Source: Tenacibaculum lutimaris
GTDB lineage: Bacteria > Bacteroidota > Bacteroidia > Flavobacteriales > Flavobacteriaceae
Reading direction: 5' to 3'
DNA length: 64,000 nucleotides
Assembly (NCBI RefSeq): GCF_003610735.1
Contig: NZ_RAQM01000008.1
Coordinates: 248,001 to 312,000, forward strand
A program made the translations under genes and the position numbers. Of this stretch, positions 1-8,835 are shown in pieces. Below the pieces are notes generated by a model. It worked only from the letters and a program-made list of their open reading frames with translations, did no database searches and was not told where the DNA came from. Each line of letters opens with the position of its first letter. Position 1 is the first letter of the stretch.

Positions 1-130
1 TAGAATCCTGATCTTTAACTGCTTGAGCTTCATGATCAAAATTATCAATTATCGAATTACTATCACTACCACAAGCATATAAGAGTGTACCCACTACGGC
101 AACGTAAAATAAATGTTTAAATTTTATCAT
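1..130 (-). CDS. Lipoprotein, N-terminal fragment (cut by window start)
   Basis: Reading leftward from an ATG at 128-130, 43 codons are open to the window edge. The product begins with Lys residues, a hydrophobic stretch and a lipobox-like LLYAC, so the mature protein would start at Cys20 and be exported and lipidated. The residues after it are polar and acidic (GSDSNS, then DNFDHEAQAVKDQDS). This N-terminus resembles flavobacterial FKBP-type peptidyl-prolyl isomerase lipoproteins, but that is recollection, not proof; the catalytic part lies outside the window. It is divergent from the S4 gene at 210. Confidence 0.6.
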   Translation of the reverse strand, partial: MIKFKHLFYVAVVGTLLYACGSDSNSIIDNFDHEAQAVKDQDS

Positions 131-168
131 TTAATTTTGAAATTTTAACGCGCAATTTACCATTTTTA

Positions 169-176
169 TACCTTTG
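169..176 (+). promoter_or_regulatory. Bacteroidota -7 box for the S4-domain gene
   Basis: TACCTTTG matches the TAnnTTTG consensus of the Bacteroidota primary sigma factor, 33 nt before the ATG at 210. A clear -33 element is not evident. Confidence 0.5.
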
Positions 177-209
177 TAAAAAACGAAACTACAAAAATTA
201 ACTTTTTAT

Positions 210-599
210 ATGAGAATTGACAAATATTTGTGGTGTATCCGATTATTTAAAACCCGTAGTATTGCCACAGATGCTTGTAAAAAAGGGCATGTAAAGATTG
301 ACGGAACCAATTTAAAACCCTCTAAAGAAGTTTTTGGGAATGAAGAGATTACTATTCGGAAAAATCAAATTAATTATAAAATAAAGATTTTAGACATCCC
401 TCCTAACCGTGTGGGTGCTAAATTGGTTGATTTATATAGAAAAGACTTAACTCCTAAAGAAGAGTTTGAAAAAACTGAATTATTAAAGTACTCTAAAGAC
501 TATTATCGTAAAAAAGGAACTGGACGTCCAACCAAAAAAGATCGTCGTGATATTGAAGATTATTACGATGATTCTGCAGAAAATGATGTTAATTTGTAA
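210..599 (+). CDS. S4-domain RNA-binding protein, Hsp15 (HslR) type
   Basis: A 129-aa protein that begins MRIDKYLWCIRLFKTRS, the start typical of the Hsp15/HslR family. The S4 fold covers roughly residues 1-65 (ITIRKNQINYKIKIL near its end). In other bacteria Hsp15 binds stalled 50S subunits that carry nascent chains; a ribosome-rescue or rRNA-binding role is inferred by family. The C-terminal third is Lys/Arg-rich (YYRKKGTGRPTKKDRRD) and then acidic, as in flavobacterial homologues. The ATG follows a good promoter, and the phosphoribosyltransferase gene starts 26 nt after the stop. Confidence 0.85.
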   Translation: MRIDKYLWCIRLFKTRSIATDACKKGHVKIDGTNLKPSKEVFGNEEITIRKNQINYKIKILDIPPNRVGAKLVDLYRKDLTPKEEFEKTELLKYSKDYYRKKGTGRPTKKDRRDIEDYYDDSAENDVNL

Positions 600-625
600 T
601 TCCTTTGTTTAAACTAAAAGAAAAA

Positions 626-1129
626 ATGACCAACACCAACAATATCATCTTAAATAATACGCAAATAGAGCAAAAAATACGTAGAATGGCTTTTCAAATC
701 TACGAAAGTAATAGTGATGAAAATGAAATTATTATTGCGGGTATTGCTGATAACGGTTTTTTTCTTGCTGAAAAAATTGCTGATGCCGTAAATAAAATCT
801 CGCCTTTACAAGTTACCCTTTGTAAAGTTTCTATCAATAAGAAAAAACCTACAACCCCTATTACAACTTCTATAACTAGTGACGAATACAAAAATAAAGC
901 ATTAGTATTAGTTGATGATGTTTTAAACTCAGGTACTACTTTAATTTATGGAGTTAAACACTTTTTAGAAGTTCCTTTAAAAAGATTTAAAACCGCCGTG
1001 TTAGTAAATAGAAATCACAAAAAATATCCAGTAAAAGCAGACTTTAAAGGTATTTCTTTATCTACCTCTATTAAAGAACATGTAGTTGTTGAGTTTAAAT
1101 CAAATGAAACTATTGCTTATTTAAGTTAA
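626..1129 (+). CDS. Phosphoribosyltransferase, type I PRTase fold (PyrR-like)
   Basis: The PRPP-binding loop ALVLVDDVLNSGTT, two acidic residues followed by a Gly/Ser/Thr turn, identifies a type I phosphoribosyltransferase. Upstream, IIIAGIADNGFFLAEKIAD fits the pyrophosphate-binding loop region. The length of 167 aa fits PyrR-like or hypoxanthine-type enzymes, but the substrate cannot be told. The frame is open from a TTG at 605; the ATG at 626 gives the normal family N-terminus and was chosen. The last 9 bp overlap the convergent shikimate kinase gene. Confidence 0.75.
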   Translation: MTNTNNIILNNTQIEQKIRRMAFQIYESNSDENEIIIAGIADNGFFLAEKIADAVNKISPLQVTLCKVSINKKKPTTPITTSITSDEYKNKALVLVDDVLNSGTTLIYGVKHFLEVPLKRFKTAVLVNRNHKKYPVKADFKGISLSTSIKEHVVVEFKSNETIAYLS

Positions 1130-1639
1130 TAGAAACTGAAGATCTTCTACAGTTTCTCTCACATCTTTATTATCAACTACTAATTTATGAGTAGCTTGAT
1201 TGTAATAATAGCTTCTTTCAAATAAGTGTTTGGCTATAAACTCAGCCAATTCATCTTTATGTAAGCGAGCTACCAATGGGCGTTGGCTTTTTTCATTCAC
1301 TAATCTTTCCATAATAGTATTTATAGAAGTTTTTAAATAGACAGAAGTCACATCATCATAACTTAATAGTACATTCATGTTTCCTGCATAACATGGTGTA
1401 CCTCCACCTAAAGATAATACAAAATCTTCTTTTTTATCTAAAAGAGCTTTTAGATAAATATGTTCTTGTTTACGAAAATAAATTTCTCCTTTCTCTTTAA
1501 AAACATCAGATACCGACATTTTCTCTTTTTCCTCGATATACGCATCTAAATCTATAAAAGAAATCTGCATTTTTTCGGCTAAAATCCTACCAACTGTCGA
1601 TTTCCCGCTAGCCATATATCCCAATAATACAATTTTCAT
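1121..1639 (-). CDS. aroK: Shikimate kinase
   Basis: This 172-aa P-loop kinase phosphorylates shikimate at the 3-hydroxyl with ATP in the common aromatic pathway. It has the Walker A motif GYMASGKST at residues 7-15, the shikimate-binding LDAYIEEKE with its Asp, the ExGExxFR-type stretch KGEIYFRKQE, and the Gly-rich SLGGGTPC. Length is normal for AroK. Its 3' end overlaps the phosphoribosyltransferase gene tail to tail by 9 bp. A second pathway enzyme, aroQ, is in the window at 31309, unlinked. Confidence 0.93.
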   Translation of the reverse strand: MKIVLLGYMASGKSTVGRILAEKMQISFIDLDAYIEEKEKMSVSDVFKEKGEIYFRKQEHIYLKALLDKKEDFVLSLGGGTPCYAGNMNVLLSYDDVTSVYLKTSINTIMERLVNEKSQRPLVARLHKDELAEFIAKHLFERSYYYNQATHKLVVDNKDVRETVEDLQFLLT

Positions 1640-1714
1640 AAACTAGTAATTAAGCAGTTACAAATATCTGTAAAAAATATTACAAAAAAGCTTTTTTCAT
1701 TTAAAGAACAGTTG

Positions 1715-1722
1715 TATATTTG
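1715..1722 (+). promoter_or_regulatory. Promoter -7 box of the tRNA-Lys/tRNA-Leu pair
   Basis: TATATTTG, a perfect TAnnTTTG match, lies 24 nt before the mature 5' end of tRNA-Lys, a spacing that fits a short 5' leader. Confidence 0.65.
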
Positions 1723-1746
1723 CAACCGCTTTCACAAGGAAGCAAT

Positions 1747-1822
1747 GACCGGGTAGCTCAGTTGGTAGAGCATCTCCCTTTTAAGGAGAGGGTCCTGGGT
1801 TCGAGCCCCAGCCCGGTCACCA
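1747..1822 (+). tRNA. tRNA-Lys (anticodon UUU)
   Basis: A 76-nt cloverleaf: acceptor GACCGGG pairs with CCCGGTC, followed by discriminator A and an encoded CCA. The D arm is AGCTCAGTTGGTAGAGC. The anticodon stem CTCCC/GGGAG holds loop TTTTAAG variants with TTT as anticodon. The T arm has GGTTCGAGC. It reads AAA and AAG lysine codons. Confidence 0.95.
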
Positions 1823-1850
1823 AAAAGTTAAGCGAAAGCTTAACTTTTTT
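1822..1850 (+). terminator. Hairpin between the two tRNAs
   Basis: A 12-bp stem AAAAAGTTAAGC / GCTTAACTTTTT around a GAAA tetraloop, ending in a T run. It starts at the last A of the tRNA-Lys CCA. It could act as a partial terminator or a processing signal in the tandem transcript. Confidence 0.6.
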
Positions 1851-1857
1851 AGTTTAA

Positions 1858-1944
1858 GCACATATGGCGGAATTGGTAGACGCGCTGCCTTGAGGGGGCA
1901 GTATTCTTAGGAATGTGGAAGTTCGAATCTTCTTATGTGCACCA
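1858..1944 (+). tRNA. tRNA-Leu (anticodon GAG)
   Basis: An 87-nt class II tRNA with acceptor GCACATA pairing with TATGTGC, discriminator A and encoded CCA. The anticodon stem CTGCC/GGCAG encloses loop TTGAGGG, giving GAG. The long variable arm (TATTCTTAGGAATG) is typical of leucine tRNAs, and the T loop has GTTCGAATC. It reads CUC and CUU codons. Confidence 0.93.
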
Positions 1945-1949
1945 ACAAT

Positions 1950-1986
1950 AAAAAGCATAAACTTTTGAAGAAGTTTGTGCTTTTTT
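1950..1986 (+). terminator. Intrinsic terminator after tRNA-Leu
   Basis: Stem AAAAAGCATAAACTT pairs with AAGTTTGTGCTTTTT (one T-G wobble) around a 6-nt loop, followed by T6. Confidence 0.8.
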
Positions 1987-2070
1987 ATTTTATTAATGTA
2001 ATTCTCACTTCTCTTATCAATTTCACAGATAATTAACTAAACAAAATCTATTTATTCTTATTATTGCATT

Positions 2071-2868
2071 ATGCAAAAACAATACACCATTTTATTGTTA
2101 CTTCTTGTTTCGTCATTAATAACAATAGCTCAAACCACTCAAGATAATAACCTTAAAGGACAAATTATAGATTCTGAATCTAAAAAACCTTTAAGTGCCG
2201 CCCATATACTAAACTTAAATACTGTAGTAGGTACAATTACCAACGAGCAAGGAAGCTTTAGTCTTGTTGCAAAAGCAAATGATACTGTTTTGGTATCTTA
2301 TTTGGGGTATTCCTCTATAAAGCTTAAAGTAACAAACGACCTTTTAAAAGGAAATGAAGTGGTAATTTCTTTAGAAGAAAAGCCTGAAGAAGTTAAAGAA
2401 GTCGTAATTAAGTCTACAGAACTTATTGGAGTTTTAGAAGTTGATGTAAAACAAGTACCTAAAGATCGTTTTACAAGAATACATATTAACGGTTTACCAC
2501 AAACCTATGAAGTAGGAAAACCTCAAAAGATATCCTCTCCTATAGCTAAATTATTAAATCCTGTTGATTTGGTTTATAACCATTTCGGAAGCAAACCTAA
2601 ACAACTAAAGAAGCTAAAAAAGCTTAAGCAAGAAGATGATTTACGTAAAATGCTTGCAGGCAAATTTGACAGAGAAGTAATGATGGAATATTTAGAAATG
2701 GACAGAACTGAGTTAAACAAGCTACTTTCTGATTGTAACTATTCTGAATATTTCATAAAAAAAGCTAGTGATTTACAACTTATCGAAGCCGTTTTAAACT
2801 GTTATGAAAATTACAAAGCTGTTAAAAAAGGGAAAATAGAAAGGAACAGAATACCTGAGCAAAAATAA
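2071..2868 (+). CDS. Exported protein with carboxypeptidase-regulatory-like domain
   Basis: The 265-aa product has a signal peptide (about residues 1-20, ending ITIAQ) and then a CarboxypepD_reg-like beta-sandwich at about 28-110 (KGQIIDSESKKPLSAAHI, TITNEQGSFSL, VSYLGYSS). The domain is the one found at the N-terminus of TonB-dependent receptors, but no barrel follows. The C-terminal half is Lys/Glu-rich and helical, with no motif I recognise. In flavobacteria such stand-alone proteins are periplasmic or outer-membrane associated, function unknown. Gene 2947 follows after 78 bp. Confidence 0.7.
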   Translation: MQKQYTILLLLLVSSLITIAQTTQDNNLKGQIIDSESKKPLSAAHILNLNTVVGTITNEQGSFSLVAKANDTVLVSYLGYSSIKLKVTNDLLKGNEVVISLEEKPEEVKEVVIKSTELIGVLEVDVKQVPKDRFTRIHINGLPQTYEVGKPQKISSPIAKLLNPVDLVYNHFGSKPKQLKKLKKLKQEDDLRKMLAGKFDREVMMEYLEMDRTELNKLLSDCNYSEYFIKKASDLQLIEAVLNCYENYKAVKKGKIERNRIPEQK

Positions 2869-2946
2869 TTTTAATGTTAAAAAGGTAGGGTTTTTCATAA
2901 ATTATCTGTTATATTGTTTAATAACTAATAAATAATTACATTTAAA

Positions 2947-4413
2947 ATGAGAAAAATCACATTACTATCTTTTCTGTTTATTATATTTTTAAGTTGTAGT
3001 AAAGACAATGAAGTAGTTCCTGAAAAAGAAGCTCCAGGAGTAGAAGAAGTCACTTTAAACAACGAAGTCAACAACTTTGTATGGAAAGCTATGAACTCAT
3101 GGTACAACTGGCAAAGAGATGTTCCTAATCTAGCAGATAGTAAAGATGATAATAAAAATGACTACTATACCTACCTTAACTCATACAGTACTCCTAGCTC
3201 ATTATTTGAAAGTTTAAAACATGTAAAAGATGATTTCTCTTGGTTTATTGAAGATTATGTAGCTCAACAACAACAATTCCAAGGTACTTCTAAAACTTTT
3301 GGTTTTAGACCTAGTTTAGTCAGAGTTGGTACAACTGATTTTGTAGTAATGTATATTCAACACGTTTCTAAAAACTCTCCTGCAGATCTAGCTGGATTCA
3401 AAAGAGGCGATATTATAAATGCTATCAATGGAACAATAATGACTTTGAATAATTATAAAACCGTTTTCAACGGTTATTACCAAGAAACTTCGGAGTTTTC
3501 ATTTACAGAAAAAGACGGTCAAACTTTTAAAGAAAGCAAAACAATTTCACAAGCAGTAGTATCAGACAACCCTGTCCATTTAACAAAGGTGTTTGACAAT
3601 GTAAATGGTAAGAAAGTTGGGTATATAGTTTACAATGGTTTTAGATCTTCATATAACGATGAATTAAACACTGCCTTTGGTGAATTAAAGTCTGCAGGGG
3701 TTCAAGAACTCGTATTAGATTTAAGAATTAATGGTGGTGGCTCAGTAGAAACATCTGCTTATTTAGCAAGTATGATACATGCAGAAGCTGGAAGCGATAA
3801 GTTTGCTGAATTAAAATTCAACAGCAAACACTCTCAATATAATGATCCTTATTATTTTGATAATACATTAAATGTTTATGGTGTAGATGGAAAAAAGACT
3901 AGTGAAGAAACAATTAATAGATTATCAGGTATTAATAAATTATATGTTTTAGCATCTGGTAGTACTGCATCCGCTAGTGAAATGATTATAAATGGATTAC
4001 GTCCTTTTATTGATGTTAAAGTAGTAGGAACTAAAACTGTTGGAAAAAATGAAGGGTCAATAACATTATATGACTCACCAACTAGTGACTATACTAATGT
4101 AAACACAGCTAATTCTTCTCATAAAATGGCTATGCAACCAATTGTTTTTCAAATCTATAATAAGCTTGGTCAAAATGATTATGGTAATGGATTTGAGCCT
4201 AATATCTTAATCGAAGAATGGAAACATTGGGATAACATCTTACCTTTTGGTGATGAAAATGAAATTGTACTTAAAACAGCCTTGGATGACATAAGAGGTT
4301 TATCTGCAAAATCTACATACGAAGTAAAAAGTTTTGAACGTATTGATATAAATGTATCAACAAACAAGTTTGAACAAGAAATGTATATTGATAGTCATTA
4401 CTTTAACAAATAA
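2947..4413 (+). CDS. S41 family serine peptidase lipoprotein with PDZ domain
   Basis: A 488-aa lipoprotein: the signal peptide ends at lipobox FLSC, Cys17. An N-terminal helical S41 region (AMNSWYNWQRDVPNLAD) is followed by a PDZ domain around 130-175 (SPADLAGFKRGDIINAINGT) and then the tail-specific protease domain. The nucleophile region is GSTASASEMI at residues 338-347, and the general-base Lys is in TVGKNEGS. LDLRINGGGS matches the oxyanion-side strand. These peptidases cleave exported substrates from the C-terminal side; the target here is unknown. A clear terminator follows. Confidence 0.85.
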   Translation: MRKITLLSFLFIIFLSCSKDNEVVPEKEAPGVEEVTLNNEVNNFVWKAMNSWYNWQRDVPNLADSKDDNKNDYYTYLNSYSTPSSLFESLKHVKDDFSWFIEDYVAQQQQFQGTSKTFGFRPSLVRVGTTDFVVMYIQHVSKNSPADLAGFKRGDIINAINGTIMTLNNYKTVFNGYYQETSEFSFTEKDGQTFKESKTISQAVVSDNPVHLTKVFDNVNGKKVGYIVYNGFRSSYNDELNTAFGELKSAGVQELVLDLRINGGGSVETSAYLASMIHAEAGSDKFAELKFNSKHSQYNDPYYFDNTLNVYGVDGKKTSEETINRLSGINKLYVLASGSTASASEMIINGLRPFIDVKVVGTKTVGKNEGSITLYDSPTSDYTNVNTANSSHKMAMQPIVFQIYNKLGQNDYGNGFEPNILIEEWKHWDNILPFGDENEIVLKTALDDIRGLSAKSTYEVKSFERIDINVSTNKFEQEMYIDSHYFNK

Positions 4414-4425
4414 AATTATCTTATT

Positions 4426-4455
4426 AAAAGCAGCAAAATTTTGCTGCTTTTTTTA
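4426..4455 (+). terminator. Intrinsic terminator of the S41 gene
   Basis: Perfect dyad AAAAGCAGCAAAA / TTTTGCTGCTTTT with a run of T residues after it. Confidence 0.85.
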
Positions 4456-4521
4456 TGCTTCTATTTCATCCAAAAGAACTAAATTTACACCTTTCAAAAA
4501 CACACACAAACACAACTAATA

Positions 4522-7500
4522 ATGATTCATTTCTTTGGAAACGTAAACAGCAAGGTTTTTGCTGTTCAAACAACAGAAGAATTAACATCTGAAACAATTT
4601 CGAAGTTAACCTGGTTATTTGGCAACCAACCGAAAATAAATGCGGCGTCTCTTGACGCCTTTTTTGTTGGGCCTAGAGCAGCTATGATTACTCCTTGGAG
4701 TACAAATGCTGTTGAAATTACCCAAAATATGGGTATTTCTGGAATCATCAGAATTGAAGAGTTCGAAGCAATTGCTGACGATTTTTCTGATTTTGACCCA
4801 ATGATTTCTCAAAAGTTTAGTGGATTAAACCAAGAAACTTTTACTATCAATATTCAACCTGAACCAATTCTAGAGATTGATGACATTGCTGCTTACAATG
4901 AGCAAGAAGGTTTGGCCTTAAGCAATGAAGAAGTTACTTATTTAGAAGAAGTTGCTACTAAAATTGGAAGAAAATTAACCGACTCTGAAGTATTTGGATT
5001 TTCTCAAGTAAACTCAGAACACTGTCGTCATAAAATTTTTAATGGAACTTTTGTTATTGATGGAGAAGAAATGCCTACTTCATTATTCAAGTTAATTAAA
5101 GAAACGTCAAAGCAGAATCCAAACGATATTGTTTCTGCATATAAAGACAATGTTGCTTTTGTAAAAGGACCAAAAGTGGAGCAATTTGCTCCAAAAAGTG
5201 CAGATAAACCAGATTTTTACGAAACAAAAGAGTTTGAATCTGTTATTTCATTAAAAGCTGAAACACACAACTTCCCTACTACTGTAGAGCCTTTTAATGG
5301 AGCAGCAACAGGATCAGGAGGTGAAATTCGCGATAGATTAGCTGGAGGAAAAGGGTCTTTACCATTAGCAGGTACTGCTGTTTATATGACTTCTTACTCT
5401 CGTTTAGAGGAGAATCGTCCTTGGGAAAAAGGAATGGATGAACGTAAATGGTTATATCAAACTCCAATGGATATCTTAATCAAAGCTTCTAACGGAGCGT
5501 CTGATTTTGGTAATAAGTTCGGACAACCATTAATTTGTGGTTCTGTCTTAACTTTTGAACATGAAGAAGATGCTCGCAAACTTGGTTTCGACAAAGTAAT
5601 TATGCAAGCTGGAGGAATTGGATATGGTAAAAAAGAACAAGCTTTAAAAGGTACTCCACAAGAAGGAGATAAAATAGTAATTCTTGGAGGTGAAAATTAC
5701 CGTATTGGTATGGGAGGAGCTGCGGTTTCTTCTGCTGATACTGGAGAATTTTCTTCAGGAATTGAATTAAATGCAATTCAGCGTTCTAACCCTGAAATGC
5801 AAAAGCGTGCTGCCAATGCCGTTCGTGGTATGGTAGAAAGTGATGAAAACTATATTGTTTCTATTCACGATCATGGAGCTGGTGGACACTTAAACTGTTT
5901 ATCAGAATTAGTGGAAGATACGGGTGGAAACATCGATTTAGATAAATTACCAGTGGGTGACCCTACGCTATCTGATAAAGAAATTATTGGGAATGAGTCG
6001 CAAGAGCGTATGGGATTGGTAATTGCTGAAAAGCACATCGAAACCCTTAATAAAATTGCAGAACGTGAACGCTCACCAATGTATACTGTTGGTGAGGTTA
6101 CTGGTGATCATCGTTTTACTTTTGAATCTAAAACCAATGGTAACAAGCCAATGGATTTAGCTTTAGAAGATATGTTTGGTAGTTCTCCTAAAACGATTAT
6201 GACTGATAATACCGTAGATCGTAATTACGCTGAAGTTGAGTATTCTAAAGAAAATTTCACTAACTACTTAGAACAAGTTTTACAATTAGAAGCTGTTTCC
6301 TGTAAAGATTGGTTAACAAATAAAGTTGACCGTTGTGTTGGAGGAAAAGTGGCGAAGCAACAATGTGTTGGTTCTTTACAAATTCCATTGAACAATGTAG
6401 GTGTTATGGCATTAGATTATAAGGGTAAAGAAGGTATTGCTACTACAATTGGGCACTCTCCTATTTCAGGATTAATTGATCCAGAAGCAGGAAGTAAAAA
6501 CTCAATTGCTGAAGCGTTAACCAATATTGTATGGGCTCCTTTAAAAGACGGTTTACAATCGGTTTCATTATCAGCAAACTGGATGTGGCCTTGTAAAAAT
6601 GAAGGAGAAGATGCTCGTTTATACAAAGCGGTAAAGGCTGTTTCTGAGTTTTCTATTGATTTAGGAATCAATGTTCCTACAGGAAAAGATTCTTTATCAA
6701 TGAAACAGAAATACCCTAATGAAGAAGTAATTTCTCCAGGTACTGTAGTTATTTCTGCTGCAGCTAACTGTAACGACATCAACAAAGTTGTAGAACCTGT
6801 TTTACAACCAAACAAAGGAGATATTTATTATATCAATTTATCACAAGATGAATTTAAATTAGGAGGAAGTTCGTTTGCGCAAATAGTAAACAAATTAGGT
6901 AACTCTGCTCCTACTATTGCTAATAATGAATTCTTTAAATCAGCATTTAATGTTTTACAGAGTTTAATAAAAGAAGGAAAAATCGTTGCAGGACATGATG
7001 TTGCATCTGGAGGATTAATTACTACTTTATTAGAATTGTGTTTCGCAGATGTGAATGTAGGTGCTAATTTAGATTTATCTACTTTAAAGGAAACTGACAG
7101 TATTAAATTATTATTTGCTGAAAACTCAGGAATTGTTTTCCAATCAGTGGATTCTTCTGTAGAGCAAGCTCTAGCTGAAAATAATATTGAATTCTTCAAA
7201 ATAGGTTCGGTAACTGAATCTGACAGATTAAATATTAAAAACGGAACCGATATTTTTGCTTTATCTGTTGCTGAGCTAAGAGATACTTGGTATAAGACTT
7301 CTTATTTATTAGATCAAAAACAAACAGCCAATGGTTTAGCTAAAGATCGTTTTGATAATTATAAGAATCAACCTTTACAATATACATTCCCAACTCATTT
7401 CACAGGAAAGCTTGCTGATACTGTGGGTACTGTAACAAACAGACCAAAAGCTGCTATCATTCGTGAAAAGGGTTCAAACTCAGAACGCGAAATGGCAAAT

Positions 7501-8190
7501 GCTATGTATTTGGCTGGTTTTGATGTTAAGGATGTTCACATGACTGATTTAATTTCTGGTCGTGAAACTTTAGAAGATATTCAATTCATTGGAGCAGTTG
7601 GAGGTTTTTCTAATTCAGATGTTTTAGGGTCTGCTAAAGGATGGGCTGGAGCATTCTTATATAATGAAAAAGCAAATACAGCTTTGAAAAATTTCTTTAA
7701 AAGAGAAGATACGCTTTCAGTAGGTATTTGTAACGGATGTCAGTTGTTTATGGAGTTAGAATTAATTAATCCAGAACATAACGAACATGGTAAAATGCTT
7801 CATAATGAATCTAAGAAACACGAAAGTTCGTTTACATCTGTAAAAGTTCAAGAAAATAATTCAGTAATGTTATCTAGTTTAGCGGGAACTGAATTAGGGG
7901 TTTGGATTTCTCATGGAGAAGGAAAATTCAATTTACCAGAAACTGAAAACAATTATAATATTGTAGCTAAGTATGGTTATGAAGGATATCCTAATAATCC
8001 AAACGGTTCAGATTATAACACAGCAATGATGTGTGACAAAACTGGTCGTCATTTAGTAACAATGCCACATATTGAACGTTCAACTTTCCAATGGAATTGG
8101 GCTTATTATCCACAAGACAGACAAGATGAAGTTTCTCCTTGGTTAGAAGCTTTTGTAAATGCAAGAAAATGGATAGAGAATAAAAAATAA
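4522..8190 (+). CDS. purL: Phosphoribosylformylglycinamidine synthase, single-chain
   Basis: The 1222-aa large PurL converts FGAR, glutamine and ATP to FGAM in purine synthesis. Visible parts in order are the PurS-like N-terminal domain (about 1-140), the linker with NSEHCRHKIFNG, the two ATP-binding/AIRS-type halves (AETHNFPT, NGAATGSGGEIRDR, later GIEVPTGKDS-like NVPTGKDSLSMKQ), and a C-terminal class I glutamine amidotransferase from about 1000. The amidotransferase nucleophile is Cys1070 in VGICNGCQLF; the His/Glu side is MPHIERSTFQW. Length matches proteobacterial-type PurL rather than the PurSQL split form. It is a single gene with its own terminator. Confidence 0.97.
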   Translation: MIHFFGNVNSKVFAVQTTEELTSETISKLTWLFGNQPKINAASLDAFFVGPRAAMITPWSTNAVEITQNMGISGIIRIEEFEAIADDFSDFDPMISQKFSGLNQETFTINIQPEPILEIDDIAAYNEQEGLALSNEEVTYLEEVATKIGRKLTDSEVFGFSQVNSEHCRHKIFNGTFVIDGEEMPTSLFKLIKETSKQNPNDIVSAYKDNVAFVKGPKVEQFAPKSADKPDFYETKEFESVISLKAETHNFPTTVEPFNGAATGSGGEIRDRLAGGKGSLPLAGTAVYMTSYSRLEENRPWEKGMDERKWLYQTPMDILIKASNGASDFGNKFGQPLICGSVLTFEHEEDARKLGFDKVIMQAGGIGYGKKEQALKGTPQEGDKIVILGGENYRIGMGGAAVSSADTGEFSSGIELNAIQRSNPEMQKRAANAVRGMVESDENYIVSIHDHGAGGHLNCLSELVEDTGGNIDLDKLPVGDPTLSDKEIIGNESQERMGLVIAEKHIETLNKIAERERSPMYTVGEVTGDHRFTFESKTNGNKPMDLALEDMFGSSPKTIMTDNTVDRNYAEVEYSKENFTNYLEQVLQLEAVSCKDWLTNKVDRCVGGKVAKQQCVGSLQIPLNNVGVMALDYKGKEGIATTIGHSPISGLIDPEAGSKNSIAEALTNIVWAPLKDGLQSVSLSANWMWPCKNEGEDARLYKAVKAVSEFSIDLGINVPTGKDSLSMKQKYPNEEVISPGTVVISAAANCNDINKVVEPVLQPNKGDIYYINLSQDEFKLGGSSFAQIVNKLGNSAPTIANNEFFKSAFNVLQSLIKEGKIVAGHDVASGGLITTLLELCFADVNVGANLDLSTLKETDSIKLLFAENSGIVFQSVDSSVEQALAENNIEFFKIGSVTESDRLNIKNGTDIFALSVAELRDTWYKTSYLLDQKQTANGLAKDRFDNYKNQPLQYTFPTHFTGKLADTVGTVTNRPKAAIIREKGSNSEREMANAMYLAGFDVKDVHMTDLISGRETLEDIQFIGAVGGFSNSDVLGSAKGWAGAFLYNEKANTALKNFFKREDTLSVGICNGCQLFMELELINPEHNEHGKMLHNESKKHESSFTSVKVQENNSVMLSSLAGTELGVWISHGEGKFNLPETENNYNIVAKYGYEGYPNNPNGSDYNTAMMCDKTGRHLVTMPHIERSTFQWNWAYYPQDRQDEVSPWLEAFVNARKWIENKK

Positions 8191-8214
8191 GTAGAATACT
8201 ACTTTCTCAACAAT

Positions 8215-8250
8215 AAAAAAGCACTCTGTAAACAGGGTGCTTTCTTTTTT
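8215..8250 (+). terminator. Intrinsic terminator of purL
   Basis: GCACTCTG pairs with CAGGGTGC (one wobble) around TAAA, flanked by A6 and a T-rich run. Confidence 0.85.
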
Positions 8251-8765
8251 TATAAAAGTAAACTCTAAAAATATATATTTTACATTTGTTAACTATTAAA
8301 TTGCGATAACATTTGTAATATTCTTCTTATTCAACTTATATTCCAAGTAAGTAATATGTCTCTATAAGTATTTTAAAGGCATATAATTAAACCTTAAGTA
8401 ATTTAAAGTACTTATACAAGCATTATAAAGTTTATATCCTGATTCATATTTATTTAAACATAAACCACTGTAGTATCATTATTATTTATATTAAAGCCGT
8501 TTATTTGACGCTTATGCCTGTTAAATAAGGATAAATAGTTATTTAAGTACATTATGTTTATTAAAAAAGAGAGGTTTTTACATTTATAAACTTAATAATC
8601 TAATCAAACGACTTGATTACATATGTAAATAAGCATATTTATCAAAAGAATAAATTTTCTTTATACTATATACTTAAAACACTGTATTGCAACAAGTTAT
8701 ATATTATTTATTAAAGTATTTAATAGTCTTGTTTGAAATTATTTTGAAAAAATATTAATTTTTTC
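8251..8765. other. Gene-free AT-rich stretch upstream of the XRE regulator
   Basis: About 515 bp with no credible ORF on either strand. It holds several short dyads: TAAGTA/TACTTA around 8396-8414, TTAAATA/TATTTAA around 8520-8546, and TAATCAA/TTGATTA at 8599-8618. The motif TTAAGTA or AAGTA recurs in it. It may be a long regulatory leader, an unrecognised RNA, or decayed sequence; I see nothing decisive. Confidence 0.4.
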
Positions 8766-8767
8766 TT

Positions 8768-8833
8768 GTTTACAATTATAAAATGATATATATTTACAAT
8801 CGTAAACAACCCCTAATGTTTACATCGGTAAAC
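8768..8833 (+). promoter_or_regulatory. Three operator-like dyads over the promoter and start of the XRE gene
   Basis: Three related sites follow TTTAC-N4-GTAAA: 8769-8782 (imperfect right half ATAAA), 8793-8806 (perfect 5-bp arms) and 8818-8833 (perfect 6-bp arms, GTTTACATCGGTAAAC). Their centres are 24 and 26 bp apart, and the last site ends 2 nt before the ATG. A near-consensus -7 box TATATTTA (8789-8796) overlaps site 2, and a TTG at 8766-8768, 20 nt before it, touches site 1. The arrangement suggests autorepression by the downstream helix-turn-helix protein. Confidence 0.65.
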
Positions 8834-8835
8834 AA

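Noticed and set aside
6417..6815. Antisense ORF of 132 codons within purL
   Set aside because: A shadow of the strongly coding purL frame, with no family motif; the same holds for the other frames inside real genes.
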